64,000 bases of DNA from Pseudomonas sp. NFR16 (GTDB taxonomy: Bacteria > Pseudomonadota > Gammaproteobacteria > Pseudomonadales > Pseudomonadaceae), in NCBI RefSeq assembly GCF_900108875.1, contig NZ_FNYJ01000004.1:232807-296806 (forward strand), read 5' to 3'. A model generated the notes under the pieces. It saw nothing but the letters and a program-made list of their open reading frames with translations, did no database searches and was not told the DNA's origin. This document shows positions 57,361 to 64,000 of this stretch, in pieces. Each line of letters starts with the position of its first letter. The first letter of the stretch is position 1. The translations under genes were made by a program, and so were the position numbers.

Positions 57361-57716
57361 TACTCCAGCTTTTTATCGATTTTTTTCTTGATGTCTTCTT
57401 TGATGTAACCGCCTATCACCTCTTCTATCTGCAACAGGAGAAGGGTGGGAGCCGACTGAACGTCGTAGCGAGTAGCAATCTCCTTGTTAGCTGCGAAATT
57501 CACCTCGAAGAACTTCAGCCCTACCTTCTCCTTATAATCTGCAGCGAGCTCCGTCAGGACATCGCTCATCCGTTCGCTGGCTTTCTTCTTCTCGTCACCA
57601 CTGGCTTTGACCCCATTGGTAAACAGCACCACGGAAACCGCGCCACCTTGGGTGATAAAGGGTGATAGCCACACATTCTGGTCAAAATTTTCGTCAGTTA
57701 ATGTCGTCACGTCCAT
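57360..57716 (-). CDS. Thioredoxin-fold protein without cysteines
   Basis: A 118-residue protein with the thioredoxin layout: a hydrophobic strand (VSVVLFTNG) where the active-site strand should be, a helix (about 40-62), strand FFEVNFAANKEIATRYDVQS, the cis-Pro turn SAPT, strand LLLLQ and a Lys-rich last helix. It contains no cysteine at all, so it cannot be a thiol oxidoreductase; a chaperone or binding role is more likely. The Lys-rich C-terminus and higher AT content differ from the neighbours. It lies between ureC and a remnant of a second ureC 3' end. Confidence 0.8.
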   Translation of the reverse strand: MDVTTLTDENFDQNVWLSPFITQGGAVSVVLFTNGVKASGDEKKKASERMSDVLTELAADYKEKVGLKFFEVNFAANKEIATRYDVQSAPTLLLLQIEEVIGGYIKEDIKKKIDKKLE

Positions 57717-58252
57717 GATCAGTTCCTCGCTGCCAAGCCATTGGTAATCTCCGTTTGCACAACATCCATGCTTGTATCTGGACTAATCGTCCTGCCTGCC
57801 ACTGCCTCGGGCACGCTGTGCGGTTTAACCGTAAGCCTGTAGGAACGCTCCGTCTACTGTCAGAAATGACAGTACCCCAGGCGAAAACCCGTTGTTCTTG
57901 CTGGCACAACATCACGCCGGGATGGACCGGCCTTTCCCTGCGCCATACCAGCTACGACGACCTGCCAAAGATCGACGTCGATCCGCAGGCCTGTCAGGTC
58001 AAGGCCGACGGCGTGCTGTTGTGGGGTAGGCGGGCAGGCGTGCTGCCGATGGCGCAGCGGTATTTCCTGTTCCAACGCGCACCCCTCAGCAGTTTGGCTC
58101 GCCGGCGGCAGCGATCCCGAGAACGCCCCGCTGGCAAGCCGTGCTGCTACAGCGTGTTGCGCTGGTCATTAAATCCGTTGTACTTCCTGCAACAACATGG
58201 CGTTAAGATGGCCGCCTCGCCCCTCATCGCCCCACCAGCAAGGTAGTCCCCC
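57717..58252. other. 536-base region holding the ureC remnant
   Basis: Besides the remnant at 57952-58073, this holds the expected promoter of the thioredoxin-like gene (left part) and that of the histidine kinase (right part). A frame of 163 codons runs across it on the plus strand but is only the remnant plus non-coding flanks. A worn CTGGCAAGCC...TGCTACAG string near 58130-58150 looks like a half REP. Confidence 0.6.
57952..58073 (+). pseudogene. Decayed duplicate of the ureC 3' end
   Basis: In frame, this reads DDLPKIDVDPQACQVKADG and continues to VLPMAQRYFLF, against DYLPRIDVDPQTYQVKADG and VLPMAQRYFLF at the end of ureC (57196-57312). By hand I count 87 identical bases of 105 in the best-matched part. 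The ureC stop is lost and the frame runs on. Bases upstream of 57950 no longer align to ureC. Differences fall in first and second codon positions as well as third, as expected for an unselected fragment. Confidence 0.9.
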
Positions 58253-59386
58253 ATGCGTCTTTCCGATTTCATTGTTGGGAACGTGGACCGTATCGTCGAC
58301 GAATGGGAAACGTTTGCCGCAACGCTGACGCCGGCTGCCGATTCGATGAGCTCGGTGGAGCTGCGCGACCACGCCAAGGCGATCCTGCTTGCTGCGGCGC
58401 GGGACATGAATACCGCGCAGACCCAGGCCGAACAGATCGCCAAGGCTCAGGGAGAGGACGTCGGCAAGTCGCCCACGCTGGATCAGGCAGCCGCCAGTCA
58501 TGGCGAGCTTCGTCACACGGTCGGTTTTGATCTGGTGCAGATGACTTCCGAGTTCCGGCACTTGCGTGCCACCGTGATTCGCTTCTGGGTTGAAAGCCTG
58601 GGCGCTCCGCAGATCAGCCACTTTTCTGACATGATCCGGTTCAACGAGGCCATCGACGAAGCGTTGGCCGAATCCACTGCGGCCTATGCCGATCGCGTCA
58701 CCCGCTCTCGGGACATCTTTCTCGCGATTCTCGGTCACGACCTGCGCGCGCCCCTGCAGGCTATCAGCATGTCGTCGGAAATTCTGATGCGCAAAGCCGG
58801 TTTGAGCGATGCCGATATGGCCTATGTGACCCGGATCAAGAGCAGCAGCCGGCACATGGCAACAATGGTCAGCGACTTGCTGGAGTTCGTCCGCAGCCGA
58901 CTGGGCGTGTCTTTGCCCATCGAGCGAAAGCCGATGGAGATGACCGTGGCCTGCCGCGACGCCATCGATGAAGCCAGCGCAGGGCATCCTGGCTGCGATC
59001 CTGATTTCACCAGCAGTGGCGACACTCAGGGCGACTGGGACCGTTCACGGATCGATCAGATGCTGCGGAACCTGATCGGCAATGCCCTGCAACACGGCGC
59101 CTCGACCCATAAGATCACCGTGTCCTTGGTGGGCAGCGAAAGCCACGTCAGCCTTTCCGTGCATAACGACGGTGAACCCATTGCTCAAGAGGCGATCGGC
59201 AGCATTTTCGATCCGCTGGTGCGCTCACTCAACGAAGAAGCTGGCACCCGCAACCCCTCCACCAGCCTGGGGTTGGGGTTGTACATCGTCAAGGAAGTGG
59301 TCAACGCTCATAACGGCAGCATCACCGTGACCTCGAACTTCGGCGACGGGACCACGTTTATGGTGGTGTTACCGAAGAGAGCCTGA
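58253..59386 (+). CDS. Sensor histidine kinase with RsbRD-type N-terminal domain
   Basis: A 377-residue soluble histidine kinase. Residues 1-140 are all-helical and resemble the RsbRD N-terminal domain, a globin-like sensor fold of stressosome proteins. HisKA follows with His162 (LGHDLRAPLQ), then HATPase boxes N (RNLIGNALQHG), a G1-like HNDGEPI, and G2 (STSLGLGLYIVKEVV). G1 has Asn-Asp-Gly-Glu in place of the usual Asp-x-Gly-x-Gly. No membrane segment or response regulator gene is nearby. Confidence 0.9.
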   Translation: MRLSDFIVGNVDRIVDEWETFAATLTPAADSMSSVELRDHAKAILLAAARDMNTAQTQAEQIAKAQGEDVGKSPTLDQAAASHGELRHTVGFDLVQMTSEFRHLRATVIRFWVESLGAPQISHFSDMIRFNEAIDEALAESTAAYADRVTRSRDIFLAILGHDLRAPLQAISMSSEILMRKAGLSDADMAYVTRIKSSSRHMATMVSDLLEFVRSRLGVSLPIERKPMEMTVACRDAIDEASAGHPGCDPDFTSSGDTQGDWDRSRIDQMLRNLIGNALQHGASTHKITVSLVGSESHVSLSVHNDGEPIAQEAIGSIFDPLVRSLNEEAGTRNPSTSLGLGLYIVKEVVNAHNGSITVTSNFGDGTTFMVVLPKRA

Positions 59387-59415
59387 TCTGGAAAACGCGC
59401 ACTCCCGCGCCGCAT

Positions 59416-59771
59416 AACCCAGGGTGCATCGCGCTCGACCTGTAGGACCGGCTTCAGCCGGGAAAGCGCAGGGCGTCACGCCGCAAATATGATGGTGCGC
59501 CAAACGGCCCCTTCCCGGCTGAAGCCGGTCCTACACCGCATTTCCCGCGTACAACCGCGGTCCTGCGCTGCGTAACCCAGGTGCACCCCGCTCGACCTGT
59601 AGGACCGGCTTCAGCCGGGAAAGCGCAGGGAGTCACGCCGCAAATATGATGGTGCGCCAAACGGCCGCTTCCCGGCTGAAGCCGGTCCTACACCGCATTT
59701 CCCGCGTACAACCGCGGTCCTGCGCTGCGCAACCCAGGGTGCACCGCGCTCAACCTGTAGGACCGACTTCA
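59416..59771. repeat. Tandem 157-158-base repeat, two copies and a partial third
   Basis: AACCCAGGGTGCA-like starts at 59416, 59574 and 59731, giving periods of 158 and 157 bases. Units one and two are nearly identical (for instance both read GCAAATATGATGGTGCGCCA). Each holds a family B inverted repeat, ACCGGCTTCAGCCGGGAA against TTCCCGGCTGAAGCCGGT. Unit three breaks off after about 40 bases (ACCGACTTCAGG). It fills most of the 403-base gap before cbpM. Copy number may vary between strains. Confidence 0.92.
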
Positions 59772-59789
59772 GGACAAGAGCAGAACGCC

Positions 59790-60089
59790 TCAGCCTTCCA
59801 GAAACCGTCCCAGTCGCTGCTTGAGCATGCGGTTTTCGGCGCGCACCTGTTCGAGCTGGTCCAACAGATTCAACGCCAGCGCCACCCCGTCCCATTCCAT
59901 TTTCAGATCGTTGTGAAGCTTGACCGCGCGCTTGGCGACCGACAACGAATAGGTGTCGAACACCCAATCGTCCGGTCGCTGTCCCTGGGGCTCGAGAATG
60001 CCGTGCTCGACAATCTCGATGACGAAGGCGGCCGGCAAATCGACCACCTGACAGAATTCCTGCATGTCTACGACCAGGGTATCGCTCAT
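59790..60089 (-). CDS. cbpM: Chaperone modulator CbpM
   Basis: A 99-residue protein that binds the J domain of CbpA and blocks its work with DnaK and DNA. The MerR-like HTH section (EFCQVVDLPAAFVIEIVEHG) and a C-terminal coiled coil (LLDQLEQVRAENRMLKQRLG) fit CbpM. It begins two bases after the cbpA stop, so the two are coupled. Confidence 0.92.
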   Translation of the reverse strand: MSDTLVVDMQEFCQVVDLPAAFVIEIVEHGILEPQGQRPDDWVFDTYSLSVAKRAVKLHNDLKMEWDGVALALNLLDQLEQVRAENRMLKQRLGRFLEG

Positions 60090-60091
60090 GA

Positions 60092-61042
60092 TCAGCTACT
60101 CCAGTGAGCCCTCGGATCGAATGCGGCCTTGTCGGCCAGCTTCTCCCAAAGGGCTTTGGTGGCGTCATCGGTGGACTTGGGCATGACGATCTTCAACTGC
60201 GCAAACAGATCGCCGCGCTGGCCCTGCTTATTCAACAGACCGTTACCTTTGACCCGCAGTCGCTGGCCGCTCTGGCTGTCCGGACGAATGGTCAGGTTGA
60301 TCTTGCCTGTCAGCGTCGGCACCGCCACTTTCGCGCCCAACGCCGCTTCCCACGGCGCCAGTGGCACCGTGATGATCAGATCATGGCCTTCGACATCGAA
60401 TTTGGGGTGCGGCGCCAGTCGGATGGTCAGGTACAAGTCACCGTTCTCACCACCCGCGATGCCCGGTGCACCCTGGCCCTTGAGCCGGATGCGCTCGCCA
60501 TCGGTGACGCCGGCCGGGATCTTCACGTTCAGGGTCTTGGTGATATCGGCCATCCGCTGACCATTGGCACTGTGCTGCGGCACCTTGAAGCTGACCTGCT
60601 TGGACTCGGTCGACAGCGTTTCCTCAAGAAATATAGCCAGTTCCATTTCCACGTCTTGCCCTCTACGGCCGGTGCTGCGCGTACGCCCGCCCTGTTGCCC
60701 ACGATTGCCGAAGATCGAGCTGAAGAAATCGGAAAAGTCTCCGCCCTCGAAACCGCCGCTGTTGAATCCGCCGCCTGCGGCGCCGCGCCCCTGCCACCCC
60801 GGAGGCGGCTGGAACCGGCCCTGCTGGCCGTATTTGCGGATGTCGTCGTATTCGGCGCGCTTTTCAGGGTCGCTCAGCGCTTCATAAGCCTCGGACGCTT
60901 CTTTGAATTTGTCTTCCGCGCCAGGCTCTTTGCTGACATCGGGGTGATATTTGCGCGCGAGCTTGCGATAGGCGGTCTTGATAGTTTTCTCGTCCGCGGT
61001 CGGCTCAACGCCCAATATCTTGTAATAGTCTTTGAAGTCCAT
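60092..61042 (-). CDS. cbpA: Curved DNA-binding J-domain protein CbpA
   Basis: A 316-residue class II J-domain co-chaperone. The J domain (1-70) has the HPD motif in RKYHPDVS; a Gly/Phe-rich linker (about 78-118) and two substrate-binding beta domains follow, with no zinc region. It stimulates DnaK and in E. coli also binds curved DNA. Its promoter should lie in the 298-base gap shared with the divergent Hsp70-family gene. Confidence 0.95.
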   Translation of the reverse strand: MDFKDYYKILGVEPTADEKTIKTAYRKLARKYHPDVSKEPGAEDKFKEASEAYEALSDPEKRAEYDDIRKYGQQGRFQPPPGWQGRGAAGGGFNSGGFEGGDFSDFFSSIFGNRGQQGGRTRSTGRRGQDVEMELAIFLEETLSTESKQVSFKVPQHSANGQRMADITKTLNVKIPAGVTDGERIRLKGQGAPGIAGGENGDLYLTIRLAPHPKFDVEGHDLIITVPLAPWEAALGAKVAVPTLTGKINLTIRPDSQSGQRLRVKGNGLLNKQGQRGDLFAQLKIVMPKSTDDATKALWEKLADKAAFDPRAHWSS

Positions 61043-61340
61043 CTAACGGTCACCCATTCCGGAGTATCCAGCACAGTTGCCTACCGCGTTACCAGATGAG
61101 AACGCTGGTCGCGCTGAATGTTGCAAGGTTATCGGCACACGGCCTCACGTGCTTGAAACAAGTTTCAAACCGGGCCGAATGCAATGAAGAGTTGCCTGCA
61201 AGATTGGGGGTGCCGGCCCCTGATTCAAGCCGTCGTTGTGAAATAGACGCCCGATGCGCGAAAAACCGACGTCGCGCCCTACGAATCCGTCGCACACTCG
61301 CATACACTGCGCGGCCGTTTTTTTGACCGGAACGCAGAAC
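61043..61340. promoter_or_regulatory. Divergent promoter region of the chaperone locus, with a 16-base palindrome
   Basis: A perfect palindrome TTGAAACAAGTTTCAA lies at 61153-61168, about 110 bases before cbpA and 170 before the Hsp70-family gene. CTTGAAA on the plus strand and TTTGAAA on the minus resemble the -35 element of heat-shock sigma-32 promoters, but no convincing CCCCAT-type -10 follows. It may be a shared operator. A GGCCGTTTTTTTG stretch lies just ahead of the plus-strand start. Confidence 0.5.
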
Positions 61341-62606
61341 ATGAGCACCTCATCCCCAGCCCGTGCCCTTGGCATCGACTTCGGCACCTCCAACTCCACG
61401 GTCGGCTGGCTGCGCCCAGGAGCGGAAACGCTGATCGCGCTGGAGGACGACAAGATCACCTTGCCTTCGGTGGTGTTCTTCAATATGGAGGAGCGTCGCC
61501 CCGTCTATGGCCGGCTGGCCCTGCAAGAATACCTGGAAGGGTACGAAGGCCGTCTGATGCGCTCGCTCAAGAGTTTGCTCGGTTCCAAGCTGATCAAGCA
61601 CGACACCAGCGTGCTGGGCACCGCGATGCCGTTCAAGGACTTGCTCGGGCTGTTCATCGGCGAGCTGAAAAAGCGCGCGGAAGCGGCAGCCGGTCAGTCG
61701 TTCGAGCACGTGGTACTGGGTCGCCCGGTGCATTTTGTCGATGACGACGCTGCGGCCGATCAGGAAGCCCAGGACACCCTGGCCGAGGTCGCACGCAAGA
61801 TCGGCTTCAAGGAGGTCTCGTTTCAGTTCGAGCCTATTGCGGCTGCCTTCGACTATGAGTCGACGCTTGAGCGTGAAGAGCTCGTGCTGATCGTCGACAT
61901 CGGCGGGGGTACGTCGGACTTCTCGCTGGTACGCCTGTCCCCGCAGCGTCGGCTGGTCGATGACCGCCAGAGCGATATCCTGGCCACCGGCGGCGTGCAC
62001 ATCGGCGGGACCGATTTCGACAAGCAACTGAGCCTGCAAGGCGTAATGCCGCTGTTCGGTTACGGCAGCCGGATGAAAAGCGGCGCCTACATGCCTACCA
62101 GTACACACATCAACCTGGCGACCTGGCACACCATCAACTCGGTCTATTCGCAGAAGTCGCAGCTGGCGCTGGGTAGCATGCGCTATGACATCGAGGACAC
62201 GCTGGGCATCGATCGCCTGTTCAAACTGATCGAACAGCGCGCCGGGCACTGGCTGGCGATGGAAGTGGAAGAGACCAAGATTCAGCTCACCCACGCTGCC
62301 AATCGCGTCGTGCCGATGGACCGCATCGAAACCGGCCTGAACGTCGATTTGACCCGCGAGCTGTTCGAGTCATCCATCGATGCGTTGCTGGAGCGTGTGC
62401 GCGAGAGCGTCACCCGCCTGCTGAGCGACGCAGGGGTGGGTGTGACGGATGTCGACACGGTGTTCTTCACCGGCGGTTCGAGCGGCATTCCGGCGCTGCG
62501 CAACAGCGTGTCGGCCATGCTGCCCAACGCCCGACATGTCGAAGGCAATATCTTCGGCAGCATCGGCAGCGGCCTGGCGATCGAAGCGAAGAAACGTTAT
62601 GGCTGA
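61341..62606 (+). CDS. Hsp70 family protein (YegD-like)
   Basis: A 421-residue protein of the Hsp70 superfamily. ATPase motifs LGIDFGTSNSTVGW (phosphate 1), IVDIGGGTSDFSLVRL (phosphate 2) and FFTGGSSGIPALRNSV (adenosine) are clear. It lacks the usual substrate-binding and lid domains, like E. coli YegD (450). Its role is unknown; divergence from cbpA-cbpM suggests a chaperone setting. ATG 61341 gives a normal start; an earlier frame is unlikely. Confidence 0.93.
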   Translation: MSTSSPARALGIDFGTSNSTVGWLRPGAETLIALEDDKITLPSVVFFNMEERRPVYGRLALQEYLEGYEGRLMRSLKSLLGSKLIKHDTSVLGTAMPFKDLLGLFIGELKKRAEAAAGQSFEHVVLGRPVHFVDDDAAADQEAQDTLAEVARKIGFKEVSFQFEPIAAAFDYESTLEREELVLIVDIGGGTSDFSLVRLSPQRRLVDDRQSDILATGGVHIGGTDFDKQLSLQGVMPLFGYGSRMKSGAYMPTSTHINLATWHTINSVYSQKSQLALGSMRYDIEDTLGIDRLFKLIEQRAGHWLAMEVEETKIQLTHAANRVVPMDRIETGLNVDLTRELFESSIDALLERVRESVTRLLSDAGVGVTDVDTVFFTGGSSGIPALRNSVSAMLPNARHVEGNIFGSIGSGLAIEAKKRYG

Positions 62607-62621
62607 GATGTGCACGGAACC

Positions 62622-62711
62622 GTAGGAGCGCGCTTGCCCGCGAAGAGGCCTGAACAGGCGACATGGATGTCGTCTGACAGAACCCGATCGCGGGCAAGCG
62701 CGCTCCTACAG
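62622..62711. repeat. REP-type inverted repeat (family A)
   Basis: GTAGGAGCGCGCTTGCCCGC at 62622 pairs with GCGGGCAAGCGCGCTCCTAC ending at 62710. This is the best-preserved copy of the CGCTTGCCC subtype and lies between two convergent genes. Confidence 0.95.
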
Positions 62712-62728
62712 GCAGTGTTTTCCTGCAG

Positions 62729-63739
62729 TCAGACCAGCTCGGCCTTGCGCAACTCGCTTTTCAGATACGCGTAATAGATCGGCCCGGCCACCACGCCCGG
62801 CAGGCCGAACGCTGCTTCGAATATCAACATCGCCAGCAGCAACTCCCACGACTTGGCGCTGATCTGCCCGCCGACGATCCGTGCGTTGAGGAAATACTCG
62901 ACCTTGTGGATCACGATCAGGTAACCCAGCGCCGCGAGCGCGACCCAGATGGACAGCGACATGCCGACGATGAAAATCAGCGTGTTGGACATCAGGTTGC
63001 CCACCACGGGCAGCAGCCCGAGCAGGAAGGTGAGGACAATCAGCGTCTTGGTCAGCGGCAGGTGCACGCCGCACAACGGCAGGATCACTGCCAGGAAAAC
63101 CGACGTGAACGCGGTGTTGAGCAGCGATATCTTGATCTGTGCAAAAACGATGTTGCGAAACGCCTGGCTCAGCAGGTGCAAACGCTCGAACAGCGCGGCG
63201 GCCAGCGGCTTGCGTTTGGTGACATCGGGAATGCGTTGCAGCGCGATGATTGCCCCCAGCACCATGCCGATCAGCAGGGTGACGAACATGTGCGCAGCGC
63301 CCTTGCCCAGCAACTGCAACTCGCCGATGTGCTTGGTCAGCCAGGCACTGAGCGACACCTGAAATTCGGTGGCGCTGGCGGGCAGGTAATTGTCGATGAA
63401 GGGCGGCAACTGACCGCGTGCGCGATCAACCAGAATCATGAATTTGTCCAGCGAAGCGCCCGGATTCTCGGCTTCGTGCAGCACGAAACTGATCGCACCG
63501 GCAAACAGCAACGCCAGCACACTGACCACCAGCGTGCCCAGCAACGCCACTGCCAGCCAACGCGCCCGTTCGCCGGCGATCAGACGTTGCAGTTGTGGGG
63601 TGAGCATGTCGACCAGTTCATAAACCAGCAAACCGGCGAGAAGGCTGGGCAGGAGTTTGAGCGGTAACACCAGCAGCAGACCACCGAACACCAGGATGCA
63701 ACTGGCCAGATACACATGACGCGGCGAAAACGTTGGCAT
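62729..63739 (-). CDS. AI-2E family membrane transporter
   Basis: A 336-residue protein with about eight membrane segments. The pattern of the family (PF01594) is seen in the N-terminal hairpin (LVFGGLLLVLPLKLLPSLLAG), the central amphipathic region and the late motif PVVGNLMSNTLIFIVG. Members include E. coli TqsA and Na/H antiporter-like proteins; the name reflects one member and the substrate here is unknown. Confidence 0.88.
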   Translation of the reverse strand: MPTFSPRHVYLASCILVFGGLLLVLPLKLLPSLLAGLLVYELVDMLTPQLQRLIAGERARWLAVALLGTLVVSVLALLFAGAISFVLHEAENPGASLDKFMILVDRARGQLPPFIDNYLPASATEFQVSLSAWLTKHIGELQLLGKGAAHMFVTLLIGMVLGAIIALQRIPDVTKRKPLAAALFERLHLLSQAFRNIVFAQIKISLLNTAFTSVFLAVILPLCGVHLPLTKTLIVLTFLLGLLPVVGNLMSNTLIFIVGMSLSIWVALAALGYLIVIHKVEYFLNARIVGGQISAKSWELLLAMLIFEAAFGLPGVVAGPIYYAYLKSELRKAELV

Positions 63740-64000
63740 ACAGCCTCAAAACGAGCGGCTTGAAAAGATGGGCAGTCTGCCAGCCTTCCCGGTCGAGAAC
63801 CAGCGTCGAGACGCGTCGTTAGTCGCGCGGGCTGTCATGCAGCGACCTCCGGACGCGACTTCCTTCGCCATCGGCCAATGCGGGCATCACACCCGCATCG
63901 GTTTCGTTGCCGCCAGGCGAATGCATTCGCTCTCTCAGCCCCTGTACCGTGGCGATGATCGGGTGACAAATGCGTCACTTTTTCTTCAGGCAATCGCTCA
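63740..64000. other. Right-edge region without a supported gene
   Basis: 261 bases. GTGAC-AAATGC-GTCAC followed by T5 (63963-63983) looks like a weak plus-strand terminator, but no plus-strand gene ends nearby. A minus-strand frame of about 49 codons ends at 63819 and is closed by an in-frame TGA near 63967; it has only a late ATG and many rare Arg codons. Confidence 0.4.

Noticed and set aside
57755..58246. Plus-strand frame of 163 codons as a gene
   Set aside because: The only coding-like part is the ureC remnant; the flanks have no coding pattern or ribosome site.
59416..59771. Possible CRISPR array
   Set aside because: The units are about 157 bases, nearly identical throughout, contain no short direct repeat with unique spacers, and have no cas genes nearby.
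59611..60168. Minus-strand frame of 185 codons across the tandem repeat and cbpM
   Set aside because: Half of it is repeat sequence and the rest is out of frame with cbpM, which is clearly the real gene.
63819..63966. Minus-strand frame of about 49 codons at the right edge as the end of a gene
   Set aside because: It reads plausibly but is closed by an in-frame TGA before the edge, has only a late ATG and uses many rare Arg codons.

Overview
The window is a stretch of chromosome from a high-GC Pseudomonas. Gene content and order follow the genus closely: as I recall them, the blocks speA, yciH, NUDIX, DUF2333, gcbA, dsbD, aroQ, accB, accC, prmA, DUF3426, dusB, fis, purH, purD, retS, marC and the later urt-ure-hsp70 block match the P. 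aeruginosa PA4839 to PA4873 region. Three dispersed intergenic repeat families, including one of the kind that gives spurious 'DUF1534' ORFs in P. syringae, suggest the P. syringae or P. fluorescens side of the genus. No rRNA, tRNA, CRISPR array, insertion sequence or prophage was seen.

Layout. 1-8.5 kb: end of a DUF4136 lipoprotein, the pbpC / alpha-2-macroglobulin envelope-defence pair, and a small membrane protein. 8.6-11.2 kb: a MATE exporter and a short orphan VgrG-like protein. 11.4-15.7 kb: speA, yciH, a NUDIX hydrolase and a DUF2333 protein. 16.1-32.5 kb: the diguanylate cyclase GcbA, DsbD, fatty-acid and aromatic precursor genes, dusB-fis, purine genes and the hybrid sensor RetS. 32.6-33.2 kb: a MarC-family gene whose 3' end looks frameshifted. 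33.2-34.7 kb: two unrecognised genes whose products resemble each other. 34.9-42.8 kb: two divergent cobalamin operons (cobG-cobH-cobI-cobJ and cobL-cbiD-cobK). 42.8-46.5 kb: a toxin-antitoxin pair and a copper-handling cassette. 46.7-57.3 kb: urea uptake and urease (urtABCDE, ureD, ureA, two acetyltransferases, ureB, ureC). 57.3-63.7 kb: a cysteine-free thioredoxin-like protein beside a decayed copy of the ureC 3' end, an RsbRD-type histidine kinase, tandem repeats, a cbpA-cbpM / Hsp70 chaperone locus and an AI-2E family membrane protein.

Functional logic. The urea block takes urea in through an ABC transporter and hydrolyses it; a GG-N10-GC sigma-54 promoter before urtA points to nitrogen control. 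Four repeat elements sit at its looser gene junctions. UreEFG, needed for nickel insertion, are not in the window. GcbA (cyclic di-GMP) and RetS (Gac/Rsm pathway) both bear on the switch between motile and attached life.

The least explained material is the resembling pair at 33.2-34.7 kb, the ureC remnant with its thioredoxin-like neighbour, and the orphan VgrG. I found no convincing multi-gene system outside known families; the pair is the best candidate for something undescribed.
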